Shown here: piece after piece, positions 33,230-44,011 of the stretch
Position numbering within the stretch: position 1 is the stretch's first letter
Layout: every line of letters begins with the position of its first letter
DNA from: an uncultured Collinsella sp.
Lineage (GTDB): Bacteria; Actinomycetota; Coriobacteriia; Coriobacteriales; Coriobacteriaceae
Direction: 5' to 3'
Assembly: GCA_902497065.1 (NCBI GenBank)
Contig: CABVDH010000002.1
Coordinates: 1-64,000, forward strand
Length of the DNA stretch: 64,000 nucleotides
Notes under the pieces: generated by a model
The model's input: the letters and a program-made list of their open reading frames with translations, nothing else
What the model was told of the DNA's origin: nothing
The model's database searches: none
Position numbers and translations under genes: made by a program

Positions 33230-35050
33230 ATGTCCGTTGAGGTCATGAGGACTGTGATCGAGGCCGCCGAGGGTCGCGTGCCCGTCGACACGCTGTTTAC
33301 CAATGCGCAGATCGTCGACGTGTATGGCCAGCGTGTGGCGCCCGGTAGCGTTGCCGTCAAGGACGGTGTGATCGTCGGCGTGCTCTACGATGGTCGCGAC
33401 GATGCTGCTGGCACCTACGAGGCAACTGAGGTCATCGACTGCCAGGGTCGCTATCTCGCTCCCGGTTTTATTGACGGGCATCTGCATATCGAGTCTTCGA
33501 ACATCCGCCCCGCCGAGTATGCTCGCATGGCCGCGACGCGCGGTACTACCACCGCCATTGCCGACAGCCACGAGATTGCCAATGTTGCCGGTCTCGACGG
33601 CTTGCGCTTTATGATCGAGGACGGCCGCCGCGCACCCATCTCCATCAAGTACATGATGCCTTCGTGCGTGCCCGCGCTGCCCGACGAGCAGGCCGGTGCC
33701 GTTATTTCGGCTGCCGATATGCAGGCGTTTTTTGCCGAGCATCCAGGCGATGTCTTTGGTCTGGGCGAAATGATGAACCTGCCGGGCGTCTTTATGGCCG
33801 ACCCCGAGACCTGTGCTCGCATCGATGCTGCCAACCAGACGCCGTCCAAGCAGGTCGACGGCCATGCGCCGCTCGTTGCCGGTAAGGACCTCAATGCCTA
33901 TGCCGCGGCGGGCATTATCGCCGACCACGAGTCGACGATTCCCGAGGAGGCACTCGACAAGCTATCTCGCGGCATGTATGTGATGCTGCGCGAGGGTACG
34001 TGCAGCCACGACCTGGCCAACTTGTCGCCGATGCTGCTGGAGAACCCCGCCCGCGCCCGTCGGTGCTGCTTTGCGACCGATGACCGCGCTCCCTCCGACG
34101 CGCTTTCGACCGGTATGATTGACAATGCCTGCCGCGTGGCTATCGAGGCCGGTATTGACCCCGTGGTTGCCATCTCTATGGCGTCCCTGTCCACGGCCGA
34201 GGCGTTTGGCCTGGACCACGGTTGCCGCGACCCGCACGAACTGCGTGGCGCCATCGCCCCGGGCAAGCGTGCCGACCTGTTGGTGCTCAACGACCTGACG
34301 TTTGCCACGGCTCCGCATCGCGTGTATGCAGCCGGCGCGCTCGTGGCACAGGACGGCACTTTTGTGGGCGAGGTTGCGCCCGAGACCGCCGAGGTCGCAG
34401 CGCTTGCCGATGAGCTGCGTGCTTCCGTTAAGCTGCCGAAGCTATCGCTCGACGTGTTCGACTATGCCTTTAAGCCGGGCGAGGCCGTGATCGACGTGGT
34501 GCCGGGCAAGGCCATCACGGGCATGGTTCGTCCCGAGAATGCCGAGGGTCTGCGCCGCATTATGCTGATCGAACGTCACGGTCGCGGCGTGTCGCTGCAG
34601 GCCGAGGGCGCCGATGGCGACGGTCCCGCCGGCATGGGGCTCGTCGGCAAGCATATCGGCCGCGGCTGGGTGCGCGGCTTTACCATCACAGGCGGCGCTA
34701 TCGCCTCGACGATCGGCCACGACTCGCACAACGTGTGCGTGGTGGGCGATAACGCTGCCGATATGATGGCGGCTGTTGAAGCCGTGGATCAGGGCGGTCA
34801 CGTGCTAGTGCGCAACGGCGAGGTCGTGGCGCGCATTCCGCTGGCGCTCGGTGGCCTTATGAGCGAAGGCACGGCCGAGGATGTCGCCGCGCAGCACGAC
34901 GACTTTATGGTCAAGGCGCGCGCCATGGGTATTGAGCCGCCGCTCGATCCCATCATGGGCATCATCTTCCTGCCCCTGCCGGTGATTCCGACGCTCCGCA
35001 TCCGCCCCGAGGGCATGTTCGACGTCACCACCTTCACCTACGCCGACTAG
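33230..35050 (+). CDS. ade: Adenine deaminase
   Basis: A 606-residue amidohydrolase that converts adenine to hypoxanthine and ammonia. DGHLHIESS carries metal-binding His residues, DSHEIANV supplies another, and the C-terminal domain (PVIPTLRIRPEGMFDV) is typical. ATG 33230 follows AAAGGAG by 5 bases; an in-frame frame to 33149 is not needed. It is a single gene with its own promoter and a terminator-like leader hairpin. It would supply hypoxanthine to purine salvage or to the purine-breakdown genes at 4-14 kb. Confidence 0.95.
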   Translation: MSVEVMRTVIEAAEGRVPVDTLFTNAQIVDVYGQRVAPGSVAVKDGVIVGVLYDGRDDAAGTYEATEVIDCQGRYLAPGFIDGHLHIESSNIRPAEYARMAATRGTTTAIADSHEIANVAGLDGLRFMIEDGRRAPISIKYMMPSCVPALPDEQAGAVISAADMQAFFAEHPGDVFGLGEMMNLPGVFMADPETCARIDAANQTPSKQVDGHAPLVAGKDLNAYAAAGIIADHESTIPEEALDKLSRGMYVMLREGTCSHDLANLSPMLLENPARARRCCFATDDRAPSDALSTGMIDNACRVAIEAGIDPVVAISMASLSTAEAFGLDHGCRDPHELRGAIAPGKRADLLVLNDLTFATAPHRVYAAGALVAQDGTFVGEVAPETAEVAALADELRASVKLPKLSLDVFDYAFKPGEAVIDVVPGKAITGMVRPENAEGLRRIMLIERHGRGVSLQAEGADGDGPAGMGLVGKHIGRGWVRGFTITGGAIASTIGHDSHNVCVVGDNAADMMAAVEAVDQGGHVLVRNGEVVARIPLALGGLMSEGTAEDVAAQHDDFMVKARAMGIEPPLDPIMGIIFLPLPVIPTLRIRPEGMFDVTTFTYAD

Positions 35051-35109
35051 TCATCGGGGACGCACTTAAACGACTAGTTGTAACGTTTACGCCCGCGGAG
35101 TCTTATTTG

Positions 35110-35171
35110 AGCTCCCTTTGGGTACGTTGGAATCGGATACGCGTTCGATTCCAACAAGCCCGAAGGGAGCT
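35110..35171 (+). promoter_or_regulatory. Long leader hairpin that contains the ribosome binding site of the next gene
   Basis: AGCTCCCTT (35110-35118) pairs with AAGGGAGCT (35163-35171), GGG with CCC, and an inner stem GTTGGAATCG (35126-35135) with CGATTCCAAC (35146-35155). AAGGGAG, six bases before ATG 35177, is the Shine-Dalgarno site and lies in the closed stem. The short TTTT after the stem makes a terminator role also possible. Confidence 0.7.
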
Positions 35172-35176
35172 TTTCT

Positions 35177-35971
35177 ATGTTTAAACTGATTGCATCCGAT
35201 ATGGACGGCACACTGCTTGACGAAAACGGCCAGGTGCCTCCCGAGACCTACGAACTGATTCTGGCGCTACACGAGCATGGTGTGCATTTCGCTGCATCGT
35301 CAGGTCGTCGCTACGATCGCCTGTGTGAGTTCTTTGCGCCCGTTCGCGACAAGATGGACTTTGTCGCCGCTAACGGCGCCCAGGTCTACGCCGACGGTAA
35401 GATGGTAGACCGTGAGGTGTATTCCCACCTGGCGATTCGAAGGCTCGCCCAAGCCGTCAGGACGTTTCCCAATCTGCATCTTGCGCTCTTTGACCGAACC
35501 AAGTCCTTCCTGCTCGATGACGAGTGCAAGTTCGTGCGTGAGGTCGATAAGGACCTTCCCAATGCCGAGCGCATTTGGGAGCTGCCCGATCCTAGCGTAA
35601 ATATCATCAAGGCGAGTATCTTTTGCGATGACTGTGCCGTTATGGACAGTGCCTACGTACTGCAGCGCGAGCTTGGCCAGCTCTTTACCTTTGCGCCTTC
35701 TGGAAACGCATGGATCGATGCCATGCAGCCCGGTGTGTCGAAAGCCTCGGGAATCGAGCAGCTCATGGAGCACTATGGCGTCGAACGCGACGAGGTCATG
35801 GCGTTTGGCGACTCGATGAACGACTACGAGATCATTCGCTTTGTCGGCACGGGCTGCGCGATGGAAAACGCGCGCCCCGCGCTCAAGGCGGTGGCCGATC
35901 GCGTCGTAGGCTGCAACCGCGACCACGCCGTTCAGCATGAGCTCCGTCGCGTGCTGGAGAGTCTCTCCTAA
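35177..35971 (+). CDS. HAD-IIB (Cof-type) phosphatase
   Basis: A 264-residue haloacid dehalogenase-superfamily phosphatase. Motif I is DMDGTLLD with two catalytic Asp, motif II is AASSGR, and motif III-IV is VMAFGDSMNDYEI. The C2b cap lies between. Members dephosphorylate sugar phosphates, flavin or vitamin-B6 phosphates; the substrate cannot be read from sequence. Translation start overlaps a leader hairpin that would hide the ribosome binding site. A second HAD-IIB gene lies close by on the other strand. Confidence 0.92.
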   Translation: MFKLIASDMDGTLLDENGQVPPETYELILALHEHGVHFAASSGRRYDRLCEFFAPVRDKMDFVAANGAQVYADGKMVDREVYSHLAIRRLAQAVRTFPNLHLALFDRTKSFLLDDECKFVREVDKDLPNAERIWELPDPSVNIIKASIFCDDCAVMDSAYVLQRELGQLFTFAPSGNAWIDAMQPGVSKASGIEQLMEHYGVERDEVMAFGDSMNDYEIIRFVGTGCAMENARPALKAVADRVVGCNRDHAVQHELRRVLESLS

Positions 35972-36008
35972 TCCGGCAGATGGGGACGTTCCTTTTCTGC
36001 CGACAGTG

Positions 36009-36103
36009 GGGGACAGTCCTTGCAGCTTTTTCGCGAAGAGTGTCCCCAACGACTACTGTGACCAGGGTAGCTAATTTGGGACGGGGCTATTTTAGCTACC
36101 CTG
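36009..36103. repeat. Two intergenic palindromes between HAD genes
   Basis: GGGGACA (36009-36015) pairs with TGTCCCC (36041-36047). CAGGGTAGCTAA (36063-36074) pairs perfectly with TTAGCTACCCTG (36092-36103). They separate the converging HAD genes. No long T-run follows, though both may still end transcription or stabilise 3' ends. Confidence 0.65.
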
Positions 36104-36117
36104 CCGGGTTGATGCTG

Positions 36118-36960
36118 CTAGGCGAGGGCGGCCATGATGGTGCGGGCGACGCCGTCGTGGTCGTTGTCGTATTCGGTGATGGCGTCGGCGGCCTCGCGAT
36201 CCTCGGGCTCGGCGTTGATCATGGCCATGCCGTGGCCCGCTGCCTGCAGCATGGGAATGTCGTTGATGTTGTCGCCGAACGCCCAGGCGTCGGCGAGACG
36301 CTCACCCAGGTGCTCGCATAGCCACGTGAGGGCCGTTCCCTTGGTGGCGCCTTCGCCCATAACCTCGATATTCATGGCGTACGAACGCGTGACCTCAATG
36401 CCTCCGAGCTTGTCGAGCGCCGCCGCGATGGCGTCGCGATCGGCGGGGTCGTGCCAGTACATAGCGATGCGTTCGAGCGTCTCGACCTCGTCGATTTTGC
36501 TGTCGATATCCATGTCGATCGGCGTTCGTGTGCGCTTGAGCGAAGCCGCGATGTGGGGGTCGCCGCCACAGAACTCATCCAGACGCCCGTATAACGAGCG
36601 GGGGAGGAAGCACTGCCCATCCGCGAAGATATCGAAGGTCACATCGTGGCCGGCGGCAATGCGATGGATGCGGTGGGCAATGCCACGGTCGAGCGGACGG
36701 CTCAAGATGCACGTGGCGCGCGAGGCATCGGTGGGCGTATCCTCGTCGAGCTGCCAGACGCTGGCGCCGTTGGCACAGACCGCGTAGTGCACGGCGGGAT
36801 GGGCGAGAATGGGCTCAAAGATGCCCGACAGCGGACGCCCCGTGCAGGGAACAAACTCGATGCTACGATGTGCGAGCTCGTCGAGCATTGCCCAAGTGGC
36901 GTCGCTCATCTGCTTATCGCTCGTCAGCAGCGTTCCGTCCATATCGGAAAACACAATCAT
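36118..36960 (-). CDS. HAD-IIB (Cof-type) phosphatase
   Basis: A 280-residue HAD phosphatase. FSDMDGTLLTS is motif I, PCTGRP is motif II, and AWAFGDNINDIPM near residue 243 is the acidic motif IV. The cap domain is about residues 90-190. Its sequence differs considerably from the HAD gene at 35177, so this is not a recent duplication. AAAGGG precedes the ATG. It follows the citrate synthase terminator on the same strand and so is probably a separate unit. Confidence 0.9.
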   Translation of the reverse strand: MIVFSDMDGTLLTSDKQMSDATWAMLDELAHRSIEFVPCTGRPLSGIFEPILAHPAVHYAVCANGASVWQLDEDTPTDASRATCILSRPLDRGIAHRIHRIAAGHDVTFDIFADGQCFLPRSLYGRLDEFCGGDPHIAASLKRTRTPIDMDIDSKIDEVETLERIAMYWHDPADRDAIAAALDKLGGIEVTRSYAMNIEVMGEGATKGTALTWLCEHLGERLADAWAFGDNINDIPMLQAAGHGMAMINAEPEDREAADAITEYDNDHDGVARTIMAALA

Positions 36961-36983
36961 TTGATGCAGCCCTTTCTACTGGC

Positions 36984-37022
36984 AAAAAAGCGTGGCCAAG
37001 GGCTTGGGTCCCTGGCCACGCT
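36984..37022 (-). terminator. Intrinsic terminator of the citrate synthase gene
   Basis: AGCGTGGCCA (36989-36998) pairs with TGGCCACGCT (37013-37022), with GGG/CCC inside. On the minus strand six T follow (36984-36989). Confidence 0.9.
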
Positions 37023-37045
37023 CAAGATCTATAACGGTCCGCGTC

Positions 37046-38464
37046 CTATCGGTCGGCGAGTGGCTTGTACTCCAGCGGCTCGATAACCGGGCGGTAGGCG
37101 GGGCGAATAATACGGTGCGCGCAGAAGAGCTCTTCCATGCGGTGTGCCGACCAGCCGGCCATGCGGGCGACGGCGAATAGCGGCGTAAAAAGCGTCTCGG
37201 GTACACCGAGCATCTTGTAGATAAAGCCCGTGTACAGGTCGATGTTGGCGCAGATAGGCTTGGTCATGCCGTGGTCGCGCATCACCTGCGGTGCCAGGCG
37301 CTCGATGCGCTCGATGAGCGCGAACTCATCGCCCAGGTCCTTCTTGGCGGCAAGCGTGCGCGCGTATCGGCGGCACACCTCGGCACGCGGGTCGCTCAGC
37401 GTGTAGACGGCGTGGCCCATACCGTAGATGAGACCCGTGCCGTCGAAGGCCTGCCTGTCGAGGATCTTGCCCAGGTAGGCCGCGACCTCGTCCTCGTCCT
37501 CCCAATTGGAGACATGCGCGCGGATGTCCTCGTGCATAGACACGACCTTGGCATTGGCGCCGCCGTGGCGCGGGCCCTTGAGCGAGCCGATAGCCGCGGC
37601 GTAGGCGGAATACGGGTCGGTGGCCGATGAGGACAGCACGCGGCAGGCGAACGTGGAGTTGTTGCCGCCGCCGTGCTCGGCATGCAGCATGAGCATCACG
37701 TCGAGCAGCATGGCTTCGTCGCGGGTGAATGCCATGCCGCCGCGCAACACCTGCAGGATGGTCTCGGCGGTGGAGAGGCCGGGTGTGGGGTGCGGTACAT
37801 GAACCTCGGAGCCGCGGCGCTTGGCGACCGAGGCCATATGCGCGAAGGCGGCGATGCGGGGGAGACGGGCGAGCATGGAGATGGCGACGTCGATTTCGTG
37901 CTCGGGTGTAATGGCGTCGGGCTCGGCGTCGAAGGCGTAGAGCAGCAGCACGGCGCGCTGAAGCACATTCATGATGCTCGACGACACCGTGGTCATCGGG
38001 AATTCCTTAACGTACTCGTCGCTCAGGTGCCTAAACGCGCCCAGACGCCCGCAAAAGCCGTCGAGCTCATCCTTGTTGGGCAGCGAGCCCGTAATGAGCA
38101 GGTAGGCGACCTCTTCGTAGCCATAGCGGTCCTCGGCCTGGGCATTGTTGACGAGGTCCTCGATGTTGTAACCACGCAGCGTGAGTCGACCCTTGTCGGG
38201 CACGACCTGGCCGTCGACCTTGTTGTAGCCGTGCACGTCCGAGATACGGGTGAGGCCCGCGACCACGCCCGATCCGTCGGCATTGCGAAGACCGCGCTTA
38301 ACATTGTGCTCGACAAACAGGCCCTCGTCATAAGGCTCGGTGGGCATGCCGTAATACAAATTTTCGCTTTCGGGCGCAATCTGGCGGCTGGCCTCGTAGT
38401 CCAGGACCAGGCGGCTCAGATGGTCATCGAAGCGGTAGTAGATTTTCTTGGCGTCGTAGGCCAT
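37046..38464 (-). CDS. gltA: Citrate synthase
   Basis: A 472-residue enzyme condensing acetyl-CoA and oxaloacetate. Catalytic residues appear in LHAEHGGGNNSTF (His), GLIYGMGHAVYTLSDPR (His) and the late IDLYTGFIYKMLG (Asp). GYNIEDLV is the conserved N-terminal segment. The start at 38464 follows GGAGAGGAG; the open frame continuing to 39244 has no homologous sequence. In an anaerobe it probably serves glutamate synthesis through a partial TCA cycle. An ACT-domain gene lies 77 bases upstream on the same strand. Confidence 0.95.
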   Translation of the reverse strand: MAYDAKKIYYRFDDHLSRLVLDYEASRQIAPESENLYYGMPTEPYDEGLFVEHNVKRGLRNADGSGVVAGLTRISDVHGYNKVDGQVVPDKGRLTLRGYNIEDLVNNAQAEDRYGYEEVAYLLITGSLPNKDELDGFCGRLGAFRHLSDEYVKEFPMTTVSSSIMNVLQRAVLLLYAFDAEPDAITPEHEIDVAISMLARLPRIAAFAHMASVAKRRGSEVHVPHPTPGLSTAETILQVLRGGMAFTRDEAMLLDVMLMLHAEHGGGNNSTFACRVLSSSATDPYSAYAAAIGSLKGPRHGGANAKVVSMHEDIRAHVSNWEDEDEVAAYLGKILDRQAFDGTGLIYGMGHAVYTLSDPRAEVCRRYARTLAAKKDLGDEFALIERIERLAPQVMRDHGMTKPICANIDLYTGFIYKMLGVPETLFTPLFAVARMAGWSAHRMEELFCAHRIIRPAYRPVIEPLEYKPLADR

Positions 38465-38541
38465 GCGCGCTCCTCTCCATGCCACGTCGGGACGGTACGC
38501 TTGGACGCAGAAGCGCCCGCCTGCCCCGGGCGGCTCGTTCG

Positions 38542-38829
38542 CTACAGGCGGTACATAAAGTTGAAGACGTCCTCGCGCTGGATGGACACGTTGACGCCCG
38601 AAAGCTCGCCGGCCTCGGCCAGCGCCTTCTGCAGCTCGGCGAAGTCGAGCTTGGACTCGGCGGTATCGGCCAGCATGGTCATGGTGAAGATGTCCTCGAT
38701 AATGGACTGCGTGATGTCGCGGATGTCGACGTTGGCCTCGCCCAGGACACGGGTGACGCCGGCGACGATGCCGGGGCGGTTCTTGCCAAGGACGGTGATG
38801 ACGATACGGGAGGACGAGATCTCGGCCAT
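38542..38829 (-). CDS. ACT-domain protein (UPF0237/GcvR-like)
   Basis: A 95-residue protein made of one ACT domain: VITVLGKNRPGIVAGVTRVL followed by NVDIRDITQSI and FTMTMLAD. It matches the UPF0237 group, whose genes usually precede a UPF0210 (DUF711) gene. Here the next gene on this strand is citrate synthase instead. ACT domains bind amino acids, so a sensor role is plausible but unproven. Confidence 0.88.
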   Translation of the reverse strand: MAEISSSRIVITVLGKNRPGIVAGVTRVLGEANVDIRDITQSIIEDIFTMTMLADTAESKLDFAELQKALAEAGELSGVNVSIQREDVFNFMYRL

Positions 38830-39021
38830 GGGAAACCCTTTCGCGTTGTTGCGGCGCGCGGGGGCGCTCCGCTACGGTACAGTGTTCATCATTGTACCTG
38901 TCTGGCGCCAAAAGGGGTGTGCTTACTGCAGCGTTACACGTCTGCAACATGGGAGAAGGGGCAACAGGGTGCGTGTCCGCTGCGGTTGGCCACGCCGTGT
39001 TGCACAAAGACCGTGAACCTT

Positions 39022-39050
39022 TTGTGGGACGCGCGGCGCCGTGGTACCAT
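39022..39050 (+). promoter_or_regulatory. Candidate promoter of rpmE
   Basis: TTGTGG (39022-39027) and TACCAT (39045-39050) with a 17-base spacer, giving a leader of about 75 bases before rpmE. Confidence 0.6.
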
Positions 39051-39063
39051 AGCCAGGTTTGTT

Positions 39064-39110
39064 GTCTTGGTCGGAAACCAAGACGCCTTATGCGCTGATC
39101 GGTAACCAGC
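39064..39110 (+). promoter_or_regulatory. Structured rpmE leader
   Basis: GTCTTGGT (39064-39071) pairs with ACCAAGAC (39077-39084) around CGGAA. A second stem GCGCTG / CAGCGC follows at 39092-39112. Two hairpins ahead of a ribosomal protein gene suggest autogenous control; L31 leader motifs are known in several bacterial groups, but I cannot confirm a match. Confidence 0.5.
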
Positions 39111-39134
39111 GCCTGACCAATAAGGAGTCCTACC

Positions 39135-39548
39135 ATGAAGCAGGGTATCCATCCCCAGTATGTCGAGTGCACGGTGACGTGCTCCTGCGGCAACACCTTC
39201 AAGACGCACGCTACCGTGTCCGAGATGAAGGTTGAGCTTTGCAACGAGTGCCACCCGTTCTACACCGGCCAGCAGAAGTTCGTCGACACCGGTGGACGCG
39301 TCCAGCGCTTCGCCGACAAGTTCGGTGGCGCCGCTGCCGCCCAGCTCAAGAAGGCCGAGGAGGCCAAGGCTGCCAAGGCTGCCAAGGCTGCTGAGGCCGA
39401 GGCCGCTCGCAAGGCCGCCGCTGAGGCTAAGGCTGCCGAGAAGGCTAAGCGTGCCGCTAAGTTCGCCGAGGAGGCTGCCAAGCAGGCCGCCGAGGCTCCC
39501 GTCGAGGAGGCCGCTGCTGAGGCCGAGACCACCGAGGCTGCTGAGTAA
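39135..39548 (+). CDS. rpmE: 50S ribosomal protein L31 with long Ala/Lys/Glu tail
   Basis: A 137-residue L31, about twice the usual length. The core (residues 1-70) has zinc ligands C16, C18, C36 and C39 and the FYTGQQKFVDTGGRVQRF segment. From residue about 71 to the end is an Ala/Lys/Glu-rich helix-prone tail. The same kind of tail is found on L17. AAGGAG precedes the ATG. A promoter and two leader hairpins lie upstream and a strong terminator downstream, so it is a single-gene unit. Confidence 0.95.
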   Translation: MKQGIHPQYVECTVTCSCGNTFKTHATVSEMKVELCNECHPFYTGQQKFVDTGGRVQRFADKFGGAAAAQLKKAEEAKAAKAAKAAEAEAARKAAAEAKAAEKAKRAAKFAEEAAKQAAEAPVEEAAAEAETTEAAE

Positions 39549-39582
39549 ATAGCTCGCTGAGCAAACACTCGCATTCATGGCT

Positions 39583-39619
39583 AAAGGGCCGCGTATCCAT
39601 TTGGGTGCGCGGCCCTTTT
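39583..39619 (+). terminator. Intrinsic terminator after rpmE
   Basis: AAAGGGCCGCG pairs with CGCGGCCCTTT with an inner CC/GG, followed by TTTT. Confidence 0.9.
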
Positions 39620-39725
39620 CCTTTATTGGTGCAAACGAACCTGTCTCCATGGCACCAGATTGGTACGAAGGGGACGGGTTAGCTTGCACCAAATGGCAGA
39701 GAGACAGCGTTTTCCCAGATAAAAG

Positions 39726-39759
39726 CTGCCAAATTAAACCAGTCCCTTTTTGGCAGGTT
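39726..39759. repeat. Repeat with core GTCCCTTTTTGGCAGGTT, copy 1
   Basis: CTGCCAAA (39726-39733) pairs with TTTGGCAG (39749-39756). The 18-base core at 39742-39759 recurs exactly at 51947-51964. It lies in the 340-base gap between rpmE and secA; no gene is seen in that gap. Confidence 0.75.
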
Positions 39760-39888
39760 GGTCGTAGTTATTACGTGGCGGTCGAGGTCGACCGTATAGG
39801 CCGCGCCTTGTTTGGCTAAAGTACATTTATCTGTGTTTAACTCGCCCAAGGCTGCATGGCGTGGGCGATGGCCAAAAAGGAAAACCAC

Positions 39889-42695
<2,807 letters not shown>

Positions 42696-42696
<1 letters not shown>

Positions 42697-43844
42697 TGGC
42701 TGAGGCTTTAGAGGTGACGCCCGCCGAGCTGGACGCGTTTGCGGACCGGCTCGGTGAGGTCGAGTCGTATCTCCACCTGGACGAGAAGCGTACCCGCGTG
42801 TCCGAGCTCGAGGCCAAAAGTGTTGCCCCTGGCTTTTGGGATGACGCCGACGCCGCCCGTGCCACCATGGAGGAGATCGCGCGTACCAAGGAAGATATCG
42901 CTGCCGTGGATACCGCGCGGGGCGAGCTTTCCGATGCCCGCGCCGCGCTGGAGCTTGCCGAGGAGATGGGGGATGACCCCGATGCCGTCGCCCTTCGCGA
43001 GGAGGCTACAGCCACGGCTGAGCGCCTGGCCCGTGCCATCGATGAGCTTGAGCTTTCGAGCTGGTTTACCGGTGAGTTCGATCACGGCGATGCCATCGTG
43101 ACCATCAAGCCCGGACAGGGTGGTCTGGAGGCCCAGGACTGGACCTTCATGCTCTTTAAGATGTACATGAAGTACTGCCAGCGTCGCGGCTGGAAGGTCA
43201 CCATCAACGACTGTCCCGCGGCCGAGGTCATCGGCATCGACCGCGCGACCTTTACCGTCGAGGGCAAGGACGCATTTGGCATGCTGCGCGCCGAGGCTGG
43301 CGTCCACCGCTTGGTTCGCATTAGCCCCACCGACGACAAGAAGCGCCGCCAGACCACGTTTGCCGGCGTCGAGGTCATCCCCGTGCTACCCGATGATATC
43401 GACATCGAGATCAGTCCCGACGACATCCGCGTGGACGTGTACCACGCGAGCGGCCCGGGCGGTCAGGGCGTCAACACCACCGACTCCGCCGTGCGCGTGA
43501 CGCATTTCCCCAGCGGCATTGTGGTCACCTGCCAAAACGAGCGCAGCCAGATCCAGAACAAGGCCGCGTGCATGCAGATTCTCAAGGCCCGTCTGTACGA
43601 GATCGAGCTCGAGAAGCGCGCCGAGGCGCTCGACGAGATTCGTGGACCCAAGACCACGATCGGTTTTGGCAACCAGATTCGCAGCTATGTGCTCTACCCG
43701 TATCAGATGGTTAAGGACCTGCGCACGGGCGTTGAGACCAGCAACGTCGAGGCAGTTCTTGACGATGGCGATCTGGATCCATTTGTTATTGGCTATCACC
43801 GTTGGGCTACCGGCAACGCTGACGCGGAGACCCCGTCTGCATAA
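42696..43844 (+). CDS. prfB: Peptide chain release factor 2 (SPT in place of SPF)
   Basis: A 382-residue RF2 terminating at UGA and UAA. The catalytic GGQ is at 255-257 (SGPGGQGVN). The stop-codon recognition tripeptide, normally SPF in RF2, reads S210-P211-T212 (VRISPTDDKKRR). The gene is in one frame; the programmed CUU-UGA frameshift used by many prfB genes is absent. UGA is still used as a stop (for example adk), so function should be retained. The ATG overlaps the secA stop (TAATG). It may be a lineage-specific variant. Confidence 0.95.
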
Positions 43845-43971
43845 ACCGCCCGGTTCATGTGGAAATGGACTAAAACCCTCCCAGCAGGGTGGTTTTGTAT
43901 CCAGAGCAAACCCTGCGCAGGGGTGGTTTTTGTCCGGCGAATCGGTAGAATCGAATACAGCAAGAAGTTCG

Positions 43972-43999
43972 AAGCGCATCCGTTTGGGTGCGCTTTTTT
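43972..43999 (+). terminator. Intrinsic terminator between prfB and the YitT gene
   Basis: AGCGCATCC pairs with GGGTGCGCT around GTTT, followed by six T. Upstream, near 43870-43935, two weaker AAAACC...GGTTTT hairpins follow prfB. Confidence 0.85.
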
Positions 44000-44011
44000 G
44001 AGGGAGGCAGC

